DNA of 64,000 nucleotides from Saussurea involucrata (GCA_033807775.1 CM066320.1:185488784-185552783); one strand, 5' to 3'; shown: positions 1 to 11,740, numbered from the stretch's first letter. The notes: a model not told the origin generated them from the letters alone. Made by a program: numbers and translations.

Positions 1-1347
1 GATGGCATCTCCAGTGTTAGCTGGAGGTGTGTCCAAAGAAGTGGAGGGAGGAGCGAAGGATAAGTATGGGATTCGGGTACTGAGTTCAGCGTTGGAATCG
101 CTGACAATCACTTCATCAGTCTTTTGAGAGACTGAGGGAGGTTGGGTAGTTTCCAAGTTTCTAACCTCAGCGTTTGGAGACGCTGAAGTCTGGATTGGAG
201 GGATGGCTTGAACGGGTGTGGCAGAGCGTACCACGGAACTTTCCTTCAGCTCTTCAGAATGAGCTGAGGAGTCTTCAGCATGGGATTGCTGGGGTTGCTC
301 CTTGGTTTTCTTGATCCTTTTGGAATCAAGTTGGGTGTTAGAGGGTTTCCTTTTCTTAGAAGGAGAGGATTGTGTGGCCGGGGTATCAGCGATGGGTATT
401 GTCGCTGAAGGAGCCACAGAAAGCGGAGAATTTAGAAGAGTGAGAAGAGTAGAGAGACGTACCTCATTGGCGACAGGTTTGAAATCGAGCACCTTAGGGC
501 CAACCTGAGAAAGTTTCAGGTCACCCTCTTGAGGATAGCTGTCCTTCAGGCCATATTGGAAGATGGCGCTGATGAATCTTGGGTAAGGAACCCATGCTGG
601 TCGGTCAGCGGCAGAATCCACGCGTTGTACTAGGTCATCATATATAATAGAGGCCCAGTCAATGTTTAGACCTTTCAGCAGTGCGTATCCCATAGCTTGC
701 GTAGGTTGTGCGGCTTGATCAGAAGAGCCGGACTTCGCTGTCATGCAGCTGATCAGGTGAGCGAAGATGAAATTCATCTCGCTGGGCATTTTGGACTTCT
801 TTATCAGCGTCAGCTTCTTCTCGGGCTTCTTGTCCCTTCCAATGTCCCAGATGTAACCCATTGTGTCGAGAAAAGCAATGATGGCATCTTTGTCAGCTTG
901 CTTCTTATGGTCAGGGAATGGAACGAAGGGTTTTTCTTTGGTGGCATTGGGAAAGTTCAGGGCTTTTCGTATGATAGCGGGGGTTATCTTAATTGTACCA
1001 TACTCAGTATCGCTGAGTATGCAATCGATGGTTTTGGATGGGTCTTTGGCGGAGGGTAGCTGAGTGTGTCTGGCAGAGTACCAGAACTGGGATAGTAGTA
1101 GCTTACTTGCGGGAGGAGTGATGGTCAGGGCTGTTGAAATGCAGCAGTTTTTCAGGAAATTCACAGCATCGTCCAGATGTGTGACTTGCTTTCGAGGAGG
1201 AAACTCGAGAAGCGCAGAGAGGTTGTTCACCTTAGTCCAATCTAGTTGATCCAGCTTGAACTTAACCTGAGGGGCTTTGATGATGTCCACTTCCTCAGAG
1301 TCAGCGGAGATGGACTCAGCGGTGACATTGATCTTTGAAGATTCCAT
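1..1347 (-). CDS. Post-pol (envelope-position) gene of element A, N-terminal 449 codons
   Basis: Opens at ATG 1345-1347 and has no in-frame stop over the 449 codons to the window edge; I checked every triplet. It aligns with the start of the element B gene at 28898: both contain LDQLDWTK, NNLSALLEFPP and LLLSQFWYSARH near the N-terminus. The protein is globular at first, then rich in Ser, Thr and Pro. I see no signal peptide or membrane segment, so envelope is only a positional label. The upstream non-coding DNA carries the same TATA, G-box and intron-like signals as in B. Function unknown; conservation between two copies whose pol genes are both broken suggests it is a genuine coding gene. 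Confidence 0.85.
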   Translation of the reverse strand, partial: MESSKINVTAESISADSEEVDIIKAPQVKFKLDQLDWTKVNNLSALLEFPPRKQVTHLDDAVNFLKNCCISTALTITPPASKLLLSQFWYSARHTQLPSAKDPSKTIDCILSDTEYGTIKITPAIIRKALNFPNATKEKPFVPFPDHKKQADKDAIIAFLDTMGYIWDIGRDKKPEKKLTLIKKSKMPSEMNFIFAHLISCMTAKSGSSDQAAQPTQAMGYALLKGLNIDWASIIYDDLVQRVDSAADRPAWVPYPRFISAIFQYGLKDSYPQEGDLKLSQVGPKVLDFKPVANEVRLSTLLTLLNSPLSVAPSATIPIADTPATQSSPSKKRKPSNTQLDSKRIKKTKEQPQQSHAEDSSAHSEELKESSVVRSATPVQAIPPIQTSASPNAEVRNLETTQPPSVSQKTDEVIVSDSNAELSTRIPYLSFAPPSTSLDTPPANTGDAI

Positions 1348-1351
1348 TTCT

Positions 1352-1740
1352 CTGTATTATCAGTTCAACCAAAGATGTTAACAAATAAGAATTGTCTTAG
1401 TATGGAAAGAATTTCCATTAAGATTGTTCGAATTTTGTCCATTTCATTCAGACATAAATGTCTTAATGAAGATTAGGGTTTTTCATGATTTTGAAACGAA
1501 ATGTAAAACCCATAAATTCTTGTATTCCAGTTTCAAAAGAAAAAAAAAACTGGATACGAATGAAGAACAAGTTTAAGATTTAGATTTAAAACTTGAAGAA
1601 CAACCATGAAATGGTTGTGTTCATAAAACCATGAAAGAAATGATTTTATTTTACAAAGTTCTTTTGTTTGATCTTGTTAAAACAAAGAGAAGATCGAAAA
1701 CAAGTTATACGCATTTGGTAATAGATAAGAACATATTAAC
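1352..1740 (-). other. Putative leader intron of the post-pol gene (element A)
   Basis: On the minus strand the sequence reads AAG|GTTAAT at 1741/1740 and ends TAATACAG at 1352, five bases before the ATG codon. The same boundaries occur in element B (28504-28893), 389 versus 390 nt apart. Splicing is inferred, not shown. Confidence 0.45.
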
Positions 1741-1866
1741 CTTGATGTTTTGATGAAGAAGATGATGAACAGTTCTTGAAGTTTTTGAGAGCACAAATGC
1801 AACAATAATTTCTTTCTTGCGGAGGAAGATTTGATCGCGTAAAAAACAAATATAAACCAAGAGATT

Positions 1867-1937
1867 GTTTATATAGGGAGTTTTAGAGAGAGAAAACCTT
1901 GAGCGGGAAAAGGTTTTCATCATGACACGGACACGTG
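1867..1937 (-). promoter_or_regulatory. Putative internal promoter (element A)
   Basis: A TATA-like TATATAAAC (1867-1875) and a G-box CACGTG (1932-1937) lie upstream of the post-pol gene. Both are kept at equivalent spacing in element B (28309-28377). Confidence 0.45.
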
Positions 1938-2360
1938 TTTGCATTTGATTGGAAGTTTGAACGAAACGTGCAAACGTGTGTCAGAAAGAAATCGTGCCTA
2001 GTGTTATCCGTTGCAATGACGTCACAACTGTCCTTTCACATTCTTTTAGAATGTCTCTGAGGTTTTAAAAGCTCAGGGACTCTTTTGAAAAACATGAAGC
2101 ACTGAATAGAAAATATCAGTGAAGGTTTAAAGAACTTTCAAAATATCGCTGTTAAGGAAGAGATATTCAGCGATGCAATTTATTTTGAAATCTTGCATTT
2201 ACATGCGATTGTCAGAGAGAGAAAACATACCTGGATATCAGTTTTACCAAGTTTATTCAGAGAGAAGATGATGAAATGGATTATATAAGTTGATTTTATC
2301 CCCAAGGCTATACAAGTTTGTATAAACGTATCGCTGATCAAATGTGAACCGCTGAAGATT

Positions 2361-5300
2361 TTACCCTTCAAAGTTCAGCATTCCAAGCTCGCTGATGAGA
2401 AAGTTGAATCTTGTCTCATCAAGAGGTTTGGTAAACAAATCAGCTAACTGATAATCAGTTGGGATAAAATGAAGTTCTATATCACCATTCATCACATGAT
2501 CTCTGATAAAATGATATCTGATTTCTATGTGTTTTGTCTTTGAGTGTAGCACTGGATTGTTTGCTATAGCGATGGCACTAGTGCTGTCGCAATAGATTGG
2601 AATTTTGGAGAGCTGAAGATCATAGTCTAGTAGCTGATTTCTCATCCACAAGACTTGAGAACAACAGCTTCCAGCGGCTACATATTCAGCTTCAGCTGTG
2701 GAAGTGGACACTGAGTTTTGCTTCTTACTTGTCCAACTTACCAGCTTTCCACCAGGAGCTGACATCCTCCTGTGGTGCTTTTCCTATCCATTTTGCAACC
2801 TGCAAAATCACTGTCTGAATAGGCAGTTAGATCGAATCCTGAGTCTTTGGGATACCAAAGACCTAGATTCGCTGTACCCTTAAGATATCGAAAGATTCGC
2901 TTTACAGCTTTCATATGGGATATCTTAGGTTCAGCTTGATATCGTGCGCACAGACATGTTGCAAACATAATATCGGGTCGGCTAGCTGTAAGATACAATA
3001 GTGAGCCGATCATCCCACGGTACAGCGTGACATTGACAGAAACACCTTTTGTGTCCTTATCAAGTGTCAGCGGAGGTGCCATAGGGGTTTTCATAGCTGA
3101 ACTTTCAGTTAAGTCGAATTTCTTCAGCATATCTTTAACATATTTTCCCTGATTTATAAAAGTTCCTTTTTCAGTTTGCTTAATCTGAAGACCAAGGAAA
3201 TATGTTAGTTCACCCATCATGCTCATTTTATACTCATCTTTCATTCTATCAGCGAAACGAGTACAAAGCTCAGGGTTAGTAGAACCAAACATAATGTCAT
3301 CAACATATATTTGAACTAAAATGATATGACCTTTCACTTTTCTAAAAAATAGAGTTTTGTCAATCTTACCTCTCTCAAATTTTTCAATATGGAGATAAGT
3401 AGAGAGAGTATCATACCATGCACGAGGAGCTTGCTTTAAGCCATAAAGTGCCTTGTCCAGTTTATAAACATAACCTGGACGCTTAAGATCTGAGAATCCT
3501 GGAGGTTGTTCCACATACACTTCTTCATTCAGCTTTCCATCCAGAAACGCTGACTTAACATCCATCGGATGTACAGTGAAGTTTTTGTGTACAGCATATG
3601 CTAAGAAAAGACGAATAGATTCAAGTCTTGCTACTGGAGCAAAAGTTTCGTCATAATCTATGCCTTCCTCTTGTCTGTATCCCTGAGCAACAAGACGAGC
3701 TTTATTGCGAGTTACAGTACCATGTTCGTCCAACTTGTTTCGATAGACCCATTTAGTGCCTATCACCGTTTTGTCAGTTGGTCTACGAACGAGTTTCCAA
3801 ACTTTGTTTCTTTCAAATTCAGTCAGCTCTTCTTGCATAGCGCTGACCCAGTTTGGATCTCTGAGGGCATCATCTATTTTCTTTGGTTCAGTTAGAGAAA
3901 TAAAGTTAACAAATAAACAAATATTACCTGCACTTCTACGAGTCTGAATACCAGCGTTGGGATCACCAAGAATTTGATCGATTGGGTGATTTACAGTCCA
4001 TCGCTGAGCCGGAGCATACGTCGCTGATTCAGTCTGAACTGGAGAAACTGAAGATGAGGCTTCAGCTACTTCTGGATTATCAGCTAAGAGAGGAATGTTT
4101 GCATTTGTCACTTCATTCACTGATTGCTGAGAAATAGACGGAATTTCTGAGACATTTGGATCAACTGCAGGTATAGTGTTTATAGGAACATCTGAGACCC
4201 ATGATGTTTCAGCTTCACTATTCTGCATGTTTGGAATGATAGTGGGACTATCATCTTCTACTGGATGAACATGAGGAGTGGGAACTTCTTCTGAATCACC
4301 AAGATGAGAAAACATCCATTGATTCAGTTCTTCAGTATCAGCGGACGGTTTAGAGTTCGCTGAACGGGATTCGTCAAACGTGACGTGAATAGTTTCTTCT
4401 ACAGTTTGTCTTCTACGGTTGAAGACTCTGAAGGCTTTGGAGACTGAGGAGTATCCAAGAAAGATTCCATCATCAGCCTTAGGATCAAACTTTCCAAGGG
4501 CATCTCCGTTGTTCAGTATGAAACACTGACATCCAAAGATGTGAAGAAAGCTGATTGAAGGCTTTCTCCCATGAAAGAGTTCATAGGCTGTCTTTTTGAA
4601 TCTTTTAACTATCAGCGACCTATTTTGCGTAAAACAAGCAGTGTTGACAGCTTCTGCCCAAAACTGAGTAGGCAGGTGAGAATCGCTGAGCATTGAACGT
4701 GCAGCTTCAATAATTGTTCTATTTCTTCTTTCAGCGACTCCATTTTGTTGCGGTGTTCTCACTGACGAAAAGTTGTGAGAAATACCCTTACTCTCAAGGA
4801 AGGAATCAAGAGAACTGTTTTTGAATTCAGTTCCATGATCACTCCTTATTGAGCGAACAGTCATATTGTTCAGAGTTTCCATCTTCCGAACAAAGGTGAT
4901 GAGTTCTTCAGGGGTGTCACTCTTAGAACGGAGAAACATTACCCATGTGTAACGAGAGAATTCATCAACTATGACCAGCGTATATTTCTTTCCAGCGATG
5001 GATTGTTTGTTAACAGGGCCAAACAAATCCATATGGAGTAGTTGTAGAGGAGATGACACTGAGGAGACTTGCTTTGACTTGAAGCTTGCCTTGGTCTGCT
5101 TCCCTTTTTCACACGCTGAACATAAAGACTCTTTGGCATATGAATGATGAGGTAGACCAGTGACTAACTCTTTGGAGGAAAGAGTATTCAGTGTCTTGAA
5201 ATTTAGATGTGAGAGCCTCTTGTGCCATAGCCAGTTGACATCAGAAGATGCCTTTGAGAAGAAACAGGAGTTCTCAGTGGTTGTTGAGTCCATGTTTATT

Positions 5301-5632
5301 ACATAAACATTTTCCAAACGATAACCGCTGAGAGCTATCTTCTCCTTTTTGTCAGAGACAAAGCAGGATTCCTTAGTGAAAATCACTTTGTTATCCATGT
5401 CGCAAAGCTGACTGATGCTCAGAAGATTATGCTTCAGCCCTTCAACATATGCGACTCTTCTGAAGGAGGTTGTACCATTTGAAAGTACACCATACCCTCG
5501 GGTGTGTCCTTTTCCATTTCCACCGAAAGTCACAGAGGGACCCTTCTCTTCCTTGTATTCAGCGAGCAGGTTTTTCTTTCCAGTCATGTGTCTAGAGCAT
5601 CCGCTATCGAGATACCAGATACCCTTCTTAAC
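2361..5632 (-). pseudogene. pol: Ty1/copia pol of element A (PR-INT-RT-RNase H), one frameshift
   Basis: The reading frame starts after the gag-pol junction (5633-5668); no ATG is needed. In order: protease with LDSGCSRHMTG, GAG-pre-integrase (WLWHKRLSHLNF), integrase core with SDHGTEF and TPQQNGVAERRNRT, copia reverse transcriptase with FLDGKL and the YVDD catalytic motif (YVDDIMFGS), and RNase H ending KPLDETRFNF. Compared with element B, one G is missing from a GGG run near 2749-2754, so the main frame runs into a stop at 2738 within RNase H; the rest (2361-2765) continues in another frame. Everything up to RT looks intact. The lesion should remove RNase H activity. Confidence 0.92.
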
Positions 5633-5668
5633 CTGCAATACAGAGGAAGATTAGTTTTTCTTAGGTAC
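5633..5668 (-). other. Gag-pol junction with intron-like signals (element A)
   Basis: Minus strand: TGG|GTACC at 5668, then CTAAT (containing the gag TAA stop), a pyrimidine-rich run and TTGCAG|G at 5633. Length 36 nt, a multiple of three, so gag and pol share a frame with one stop between. Matched at the same place in elements B, C and D. Confidence 0.5.
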
Positions 5669-8068
5669 CCACTTAACCATGTATACACGTTTGTCAGTGG
5701 AAGTAGTTGGAATGGAAGGTTCAGCGGTCTTCGCAGCATTTGAAGATTCAGCTTTGTCTTTCTTCATTTTGGTTAATTTCTTAACCTCAGTGGTAGGAGT
5801 CACCTTGACCTGATTTGCATCGGTGTTGGTCCTCTTTGCCTTGGGGGCAATCTTCACCTTAGCTATTTTTTCAGCTTTGGTGGCTGTGGGGCACTTACTA
5901 GCAATATGATCGGTAAGTCCACAGTGATAACATTTCCTATAACTAAAAGTAGTTCTAGGACCACTTGTATGCTGAGCTTTTAATTTTGAATTAGAAGTGC
6001 CAGCACCAAGTAAACTATTGGCTTTAGAAATGGGACGAACATTCAGTTCTTCAGATTTCTTACCAAAAACATCCACTCTGAGTCTAGGGGTAGATCGCTG
6101 AATAGATCTAGAGATCAGCTTTCTAGATCCAGAGGGGTAGGTAACTGAGGCTTTAGAAGCATTCAGCTTTGGTACTAAGGTACCCTTCTGAGGATTTTGA
6201 TAAATAACAATTCCTTTACCTTTGTCTTTAGAGACAGAGGTAGGTTTTGAATAAACCATTTTCTCCTTACCTTTTGAGGAGGTAGGAGTTTCCTCAGGGA
6301 TTGGTGTAATGGACGAGGAGCACTGAGATGATGAAGTGTCAGCGACTGAGGATATGAACGTTCCAAATTTAAGCATTGAACGTTCAGTGGTTGGTTTTGG
6401 AGTATCATATTTATAACCCAGACCACGTTTATCACTCAGAGGAATCTGAGCCTTAATTATCTCAGTGATCTTTGTTGAAGAATTACACCATCCTTCAACA
6501 GTATCTTGTTCAGCTTTTAATGCAGCGATAGCTTCTGCTCGTTCGATTTTGACTAGCTGATTTAAATAGACTTGATCTTTAAAATCATCTTCAATTTTAG
6601 AAAGCTTTTCTATTTGAAGGTGGCAGTTTTTAAGCTTTTCAGCGAGATCAAGATTTTGGTTTTCAACCACAGTTTTGCCGTTCATGGCTTCGTATAAACT
6701 TCTAGTCAAGAGATCGATCTTACGGAGACTATCAGCTTCATCAATATTTGCAATATTGGTAAAGAAAGAAGGTGATACCTGAATGGTAGATGTTGAAGTG
6801 GAGGGAATGTCTGAACTTTCTTCCTCTTCTTCAATCTTAGCCATGAGACATTGATTTGCTTCATCATCTTCAGAATCAGATGATGATGCTTCTTCATCAG
6901 AAGCAACCCAATCATAGTCAGCCATCAGGCCTTTTCCTTTCTTCTTAAAGCTTTTCAGCTTTGCATACTTCTCCTTCAGCTTTGAGTATTTGTCATCTTT
7001 ATTCCTTGGAACAAAGGATTTCTTTGTAAAAGCTGAAGGTCTCATGATTTTCTTTGACCTGCACTCATTAGCGAAATGACCTGTCTTTTCGCAGTTGAAA
7101 CAAGTAGCAGTAGCCTTATCAACAAAAGCTGATGTTTTAGGCTTGTCAGCTATGGAAAGAGTTTTGTTCTTTCTAAACATTTTCTTCTTGGCGAATCTCC
7201 TGAACTTTTTAGTTAGGAGAGCCAAGGATTCATCATCATCTGAAAAATCAGAATCTGATGACCTTTCAGAGTTACTCTCTAACTCAGTAATAGTGACCGA
7301 AGGTCGCTGAGTAGAAGGTTCGTCTGAGATTAAAGCAACAGGGGTGCTTTTGGAATCTTTTACAAGATTCTTCTTAAGATGGCTGGATTGCTCATGATTC
7401 AGCAACGTGCCATATAAGGTAGCAAGGGTCATTGATTTAAGATCCTTTGACAGCTTGAGACACATGGAATAATTGTCCCAGCTTTCAGGTAAACATTCTA
7501 GAAACTTTGTCAGCACTTCAAAGTTAGAATATTCCTTACCAACAGTTTTCAGATCTATAATTAAACAATTAAAACGTTGGTGAACTTCAGAGAGAGTTTC
7601 ATTCTTACCAGAAATGAAGCTTTCGTATTGTCTTACCAGGTTGATCTTTCTTGAGTCCTGGACTTCAGACGTTCCTTCATACTGAACACATATTGTGTCC
7701 CACATGGCTTTTGATGACTTCAGGTTCATGACGGAATGGTAGACTTCGTCAGGAAGGGCCATGGAAAGTATGGATCTGGCTTTTGTATCTATAGACACTT
7801 TCTTCTTATCTTCATCGGTCCACATGTGTATTTCCTTTGGAATCAGCCTTTCTGGAATAGCAGCTCTAGTTGCAGTGGCTGGAACTAAAGGATCAATTGT
7901 TATAGGGATGTGTGGGCCGTTTTCAAGATAGTAGGTCATAGTAGGGTCTACACCTTCTAAGAAGAGTGTCATCCTATTTTTCCATAAATTGAAGTTATCT
8001 CTTGAAAATCTAGGGGGTTTTGCAAGAGAACCATTGTCTATATAATGTGTGTTTGTGTTGGAGGCCAT
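5651..8068 (-). CDS. gag: Gag of element A (805 aa, two zinc knuckles)
   Basis: ATG at 8066-8068 gives 805 codons and opens with YIDNGSLAKPPRF, as in element B. Residues about 80-260 form the copia Gag (UBN2-type) region with IPKEIHMWTDEDKKKVS and KAMWDTICVQYEGTSEV. A CCHC knuckle CFNCEKTGHFANEC lies near residue 325 and a second, CYHCGLTDHIASKC, near residue 730; acidic Ser-rich tracts and a coiled-coil-prone stretch lie between. Gag forms the particle and binds RNA in the cytoplasm. The frame ends in TAA 16 bases before the pol frame. It is intact, unlike pol in this copy, so it could still make particles. Confidence 0.94.
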   Translation of the reverse strand: MASNTNTHYIDNGSLAKPPRFSRDNFNLWKNRMTLFLEGVDPTMTYYLENGPHIPITIDPLVPATATRAAIPERLIPKEIHMWTDEDKKKVSIDTKARSILSMALPDEVYHSVMNLKSSKAMWDTICVQYEGTSEVQDSRKINLVRQYESFISGKNETLSEVHQRFNCLIIDLKTVGKEYSNFEVLTKFLECLPESWDNYSMCLKLSKDLKSMTLATLYGTLLNHEQSSHLKKNLVKDSKSTPVALISDEPSTQRPSVTITELESNSERSSDSDFSDDDESLALLTKKFRRFAKKKMFRKNKTLSIADKPKTSAFVDKATATCFNCEKTGHFANECRSKKIMRPSAFTKKSFVPRNKDDKYSKLKEKYAKLKSFKKKGKGLMADYDWVASDEEASSSDSEDDEANQCLMAKIEEEEESSDIPSTSTSTIQVSPSFFTNIANIDEADSLRKIDLLTRSLYEAMNGKTVVENQNLDLAEKLKNCHLQIEKLSKIEDDFKDQVYLNQLVKIERAEAIAALKAEQDTVEGWCNSSTKITEIIKAQIPLSDKRGLGYKYDTPKPTTERSMLKFGTFISSVADTSSSQCSSSITPIPEETPTSSKGKEKMVYSKPTSVSKDKGKGIVIYQNPQKGTLVPKLNASKASVTYPSGSRKLISRSIQRSTPRLRVDVFGKKSEELNVRPISKANSLLGAGTSNSKLKAQHTSGPRTTFSYRKCYHCGLTDHIASKCPTATKAEKIAKVKIAPKAKRTNTDANQVKVTPTTEVKKLTKMKKDKAESSNAAKTAEPSIPTTSTDKRVYMVKWVPKKN

Positions 8069-8134
8069 TTTCAGATAATAGCAAGGAAGAGAAATATCTT
8101 AGATTAGATCTTGTTTATGAGATTAAACAAATCC

Positions 8135-8146
8135 GCTCTGATACCA
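8135..8146 (-). other. Primer binding site (element A)
   Basis: TGGTATCAGAGC on the minus strand, complementary to the initiator-Met tRNA 3' end, two bases inside the 5' LTR. Confidence 0.85.
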
Positions 8147-8148
8147 CT

Positions 8149-9126
8149 TGTTGGTCCCGAAGGCCTATACAAGTTTGTAGAAGGGGGGGGGGGGGGGGGG
8201 GGTTGAATACAAACACACATATTTTACTTTTCTAAATTGTTTATTGATAAATCATTAACAATTTACAGATTGTTGCGGAGACAAGATTAAGGATAAACCT
8301 AAATCTAAACAAGTTGGAACACTAAGGTTTCTTGCACTAAGAAAGATAAGGAAATTACTAATAATAACCTATCTTGAGATAAGAGATTTGAACTTGTCCA
8401 GAGTTAGCAAGTTACTTCAAAATGAAGTGAATTCATCTCTTTATATACTGCATGCATTTAATGCAAGTCAGTATACACTTTACACGTGTCATCAGCTGGT
8501 TGGTTGCATGTCATTGACCTTTGTTGACAACCTTAGTAGCCGTATGGATGAACAGTGTAGTATCAGAGTGGTTGTACGATTTCAGATATTCGGAGGTTCT
8601 TTTCTGACATTTCGTACGAAGTCGTGCAAGGGTGGTTAAGACAAAAGTACTTTGTACGGAGGACTTCATGATCAGCTTTCGTTGATTCAGCGATTATCAT
8701 TTACTATTCAGCAGATGATAAAGTTCAGCGATAGCTGAAGTCTTGTACTTGATACTTCACGTTGAGTGGACAAATCTGAGTCTTCGCTGATCCGCATCAG
8801 TTCATTAGGAGACTTGTCGCTGGTTCTTGAGCTTGATCTTCGACTTCAGCGTAGAACCTTTGTTGACGTGAAACTTGTCTTCAGGGATCATAAGTAAACA
8901 ACTAACTTATCAGCGATCATCATAATGACTGAACAGACTCAGAGCATTTATGGTGAACAGTTTCGCTGAATGTTTAACTTAAAGAGCGAGAGTTCCTATC
9001 AACGGTACTGGAAGATCTTAGTACTTATCAGCGATAGTGAAACTCTGATACATATTGTTTACTTACAATTTTCACTAAGTATATAAGAGAGGGTCATTAT
9101 CAAATCACTTAGGGTTTGGATCAACA
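8149..9126 (-). repeat. 5' LTR of element A
   Basis: 978 bp, TGTTG...CAACA ends. It holds a TATA region near 8438, AATAAA-like signals and a 20-base G run (8183-8202) where element B has 11-12. Many CGCTGA/TCAGCG hexamers. Confidence 0.92.
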
Positions 9127-9808
9127 ATATGAACTCTTGTTTTCCAAAATCTGAGATAGTGCATGGTACGAATTGTCTAAATATGACTTGCCTGTTAATT
9201 ATAGTGGTGTATGAATTTGTCTGTCGAGTTTGGAGTCGGGTGCACAGTGAGATTAGCATACCATGGGATGGTGAATGCTTCTTGGGAGAGTTTTGACCGT
9301 GTGACTCGAATTCGTTTCGTGTGCACACGGGTTTGGCATCTACTTGGGGGGCATGGGGATCTACCGGGGGGCCGAATGTGGTTGTGATTGAGAAGTAATG
9401 GAGAGCTATGATCACTGTGCAACTACCCAAGTGTGGTGTTGATTTTACGTTACTCTTGGTTAACTATGCGGATATTCAATTGATAATGATTATGTGAATT
9501 GTCTGAAAATGCTTTAGTAGGGAATTCACTAGACCTTATGGTCTAACCCTCTCTTTTCCAAATCTTAAAAACCATTTTCAGGTAAGAACGTCGTAGATGC
9601 TTCCTCCAAGGGGAAGGAGAAGGCTTGAAGTTTAGAGGCGGATAGCTAGGGACCTTTACCCGTTTTTGTGTTCTTATTAGACATCTCGGTTGTATTCGTA
9701 TGTGAACCGTTGTACCTTTTTGGGATTATTGTTTAACCTTCGAGAATGTTGGGACCCTTATGGGCATTTTGTTATGAAATTGCTTTTGGATTTTTGAGGT
9801 GTTACACA
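9127..9808 (+). repeat. LTR-like remnant (probable Ty3/gypsy) interrupted by element A
   Basis: No convincing gene. The stretch ends GAGGTGTTACA at 9798-9808, like the GGGTGTTACA terminus of the solo LTR at 60207-62403. The rest is not visibly the same family, so the class is tentative. The short open frames here look like chance. Confidence 0.4.
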
Positions 9809-9884
9809 TATGACCTTTTATTGCTATGTTTGTTAACTAAAAAACCTAATAAGTTTGTCGGATCATGTGAAAAGAGGGTATTTC

Positions 9885-10065
9885 GCACCGGTAAGGCTTA
9901 GGGGGATGTAGTAAAAATCTCATCTTCCTCGGGTTCAAATCAAGACACTACCAAAGTTCTTGTGACCATGAAGGTTCACTTGTGATGACTCCAGGCCATT
10001 CATGATCGCCTGAGAGATTAGTCGGTCCGCGTAAGCTAACCTATAAACCTACATATTCACAAAAA
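9885..10065 (+). repeat. Possible tRNA-derived SINE
   Basis: GGTAAGGCTTAGGG (near 9890) resembles a pol III A box and GGGTTCAAAT (9931-9940) a B box, about 40 bases apart. A diverged body and a short A-run (10065-10071) follow. No target duplication recognised. Confidence 0.45.
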
Positions 10066-10737
10066 AACTAGTTGAACAATAAAAATGTCAAATATTAATT
10101 ACAATCACCAAAAAAAGATACATAATCATGGTCAACTATCATGTCAAGTATCTCATAAAGCACCACATATCAAACGTTTTATCAACTAATTTGAGACTTG
10201 AGAGTCATATATGTTGGTTGGAAGACCTAAAGTTTGCTCTGTTACAAAGAATGGACCTGAAAGATGCATACGAAAAGTATCTTTGCATATTACAGGAAAA
10301 TCATCGATAAAAGTTTATTGACGTTTCAGAAAGACAAATACCACTAAGTAATTGACATTATAAAAAATAAAGCAAAAGTAATCATAAAAAATACAATTTA
10401 AACGAAAATGACATAACATACAAAGTAGTTTTTGCAACACCCAAATGGTTTTTCCTTAGTCGTGCTTACCAGAAAATCGAAAAAACTAAAAAGATTTGAA
10501 CTTTCAATTTGTAATGCCACATGCAATGATACTGCTAATAGACTGCAACCACTTTTCGTTAACTTCAGAGAACACACATCAAGTTAAAGCAGATGCACCT
10601 ATAAGACCCCTAAAAATCGCAATAAACTTTTTCATAAAAAGTAAACACTTTAAGAAAGACAAATATCACCAAGTAATTGACATAATAAAAAATAAAAAAA
10701 ATGATTATAAAAAATATGATTTAAACGAAAATGACAT

Positions 10738-11740
10738 TGGTAAACCCCCGGTTCGCTTCACATACTGAAGAAAGTCAAAATAAGTCCACGAAAAGTATTA
10801 GTCTTTTTTATTTTAGAATAAAGGGTATTTCTGGGTTTTGCCCTTGTGAAATGATTGGTGGGAGTCCTCTATTAGGTAGGGGGATTTCTGTTTGGAGATT
10901 CATTTTGTTTTGTTTCCAATTTGTATCTGAGCTAAGCTCTGGGAGAGGCCATGGCCTCTCGAAAGCCATTGGAACCCTTTTTTCCTTTGAAACACTTACC
11001 ATACTTGTCCAATTTCAATTCAGTGAATAGCAGATCTGTCCAATTTCGATTCAATGTATAGCACATTGGTATCAGAGCAGTCACGATCCGAGAATGGCGA
11101 CAAGGAGCGTTGCTAACAAAGTCGATGATTTGGAGAGCAGTGTTGGATCGATTGAAAGAGGGATGCAGGTGATTTTGGAGAAGATTGATAAGCTACAGGA
11201 GGATGTGTCCAACAAATTGAATACAACCAATTCATCAGAGGGAGGTGACGCTTCTGGATCTGGAGGAAACGGGAAGAACGGTGGAGGTAATCACGATTTC
11301 AATCGTTTTTTTTGCTGTAAAAGGTAGAAAATTAGAGATTCCAGCCTTTGATGGAACGGATCCTGATGGATGGATTCTCAGAGCCGAGAGATATTTCTCT
11401 CTAAGTCGATTGAGCCTAGAGGAGCAAATTGATGTGTCGTTCATAGCTTTTGAAGGCGACGCACTCAGATGATTTCAATGGGAGAATAAACGACATCCGA
11501 TTACAAGATGGGAGGACTTGAAGCATCTAATTCTTCGTCAATTTAGATCGCTTGCTGCTGGTTCGTTATGTGAACAATTTTTGGCGATGAAACAGGAAGG
11601 TTCAATGGACGGATATCGCCTCAAGTTCGTGGAATTCGCTGCTCCTTTGGATGGAATCCTTGAAGAAATTTTTCTTAGTCAATTCATTAACGGTTTGGAC
11701 AACTCGATTATTGAATTCTATTACTTTGAGTGAAGCTTTT
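10738..11740 (+). mobile_element. Truncated Ty3/gypsy element (LTR part, primer site, gag start)
   Basis: TTGGTATCAGAGCA (11067-11080) matches an initiator-Met primer site. About 15 bases later a Gag-like frame begins. No pol and no 3' LTR follow; the sequence returns to the flanking duplication at 11741. ATGACAT occurs on both sides, but it is part of the duplicated unit, so it is weak evidence for a target duplication. Confidence 0.7.
11094..11733 (+). pseudogene. Ty3/gypsy gag fragment
   Basis: Begins MATRSVANKVDDLE, a gypsy Gag start with a short coiled coil (to about residue 45). It frameshifts near 11305-11325, then carries KLEIPAFDGTDPDGWILRAE and an in-frame TGA (11470) before FQWENKRHPITRWEDL. 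It ends FINGLDNSIIEF. These are retrotransposon-gag-domain landmarks. Interrupted and truncated before any zinc knuckle, hence non-functional. Confidence 0.8.

Larger units (their letters stand above)
1..9126 (-). mobile_element. Sirevirus-type Ty1/copia retrotransposon A, truncated by the window edge
   Basis: Read on the minus strand: 5' LTR (8149-9126), tRNA-iMet-type primer site, gag (5651-8068), pol (2361-5632), a non-coding stretch with promoter-like motifs, then the first 449 codons of a post-pol gene that leaves the window at base 1. The order PR-INT-RT-RNase H identifies Ty1/copia; the large Gag, gag and pol split by a stop, and an extra gene after pol fit the Sirevirus (SIRE/Maximus) lineage. 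The five bases after the LTR (9127-9131, atatg) should be one target-site copy; the other end is outside the window. It is the same family as element B, with near-identical proteins. Pol has a one-base deletion, so this copy is probably not autonomous. Confidence 0.93.

Noticed and set aside
302..1249. Several plus-strand open frames over the start of the window
   Set aside because: They are antisense shadows of the continuous 449-codon minus-strand post-pol frame.
9059..9430. 123-codon minus-strand frame
   Set aside because: It crosses the LTR boundary of element A and has no recognisable protein features.
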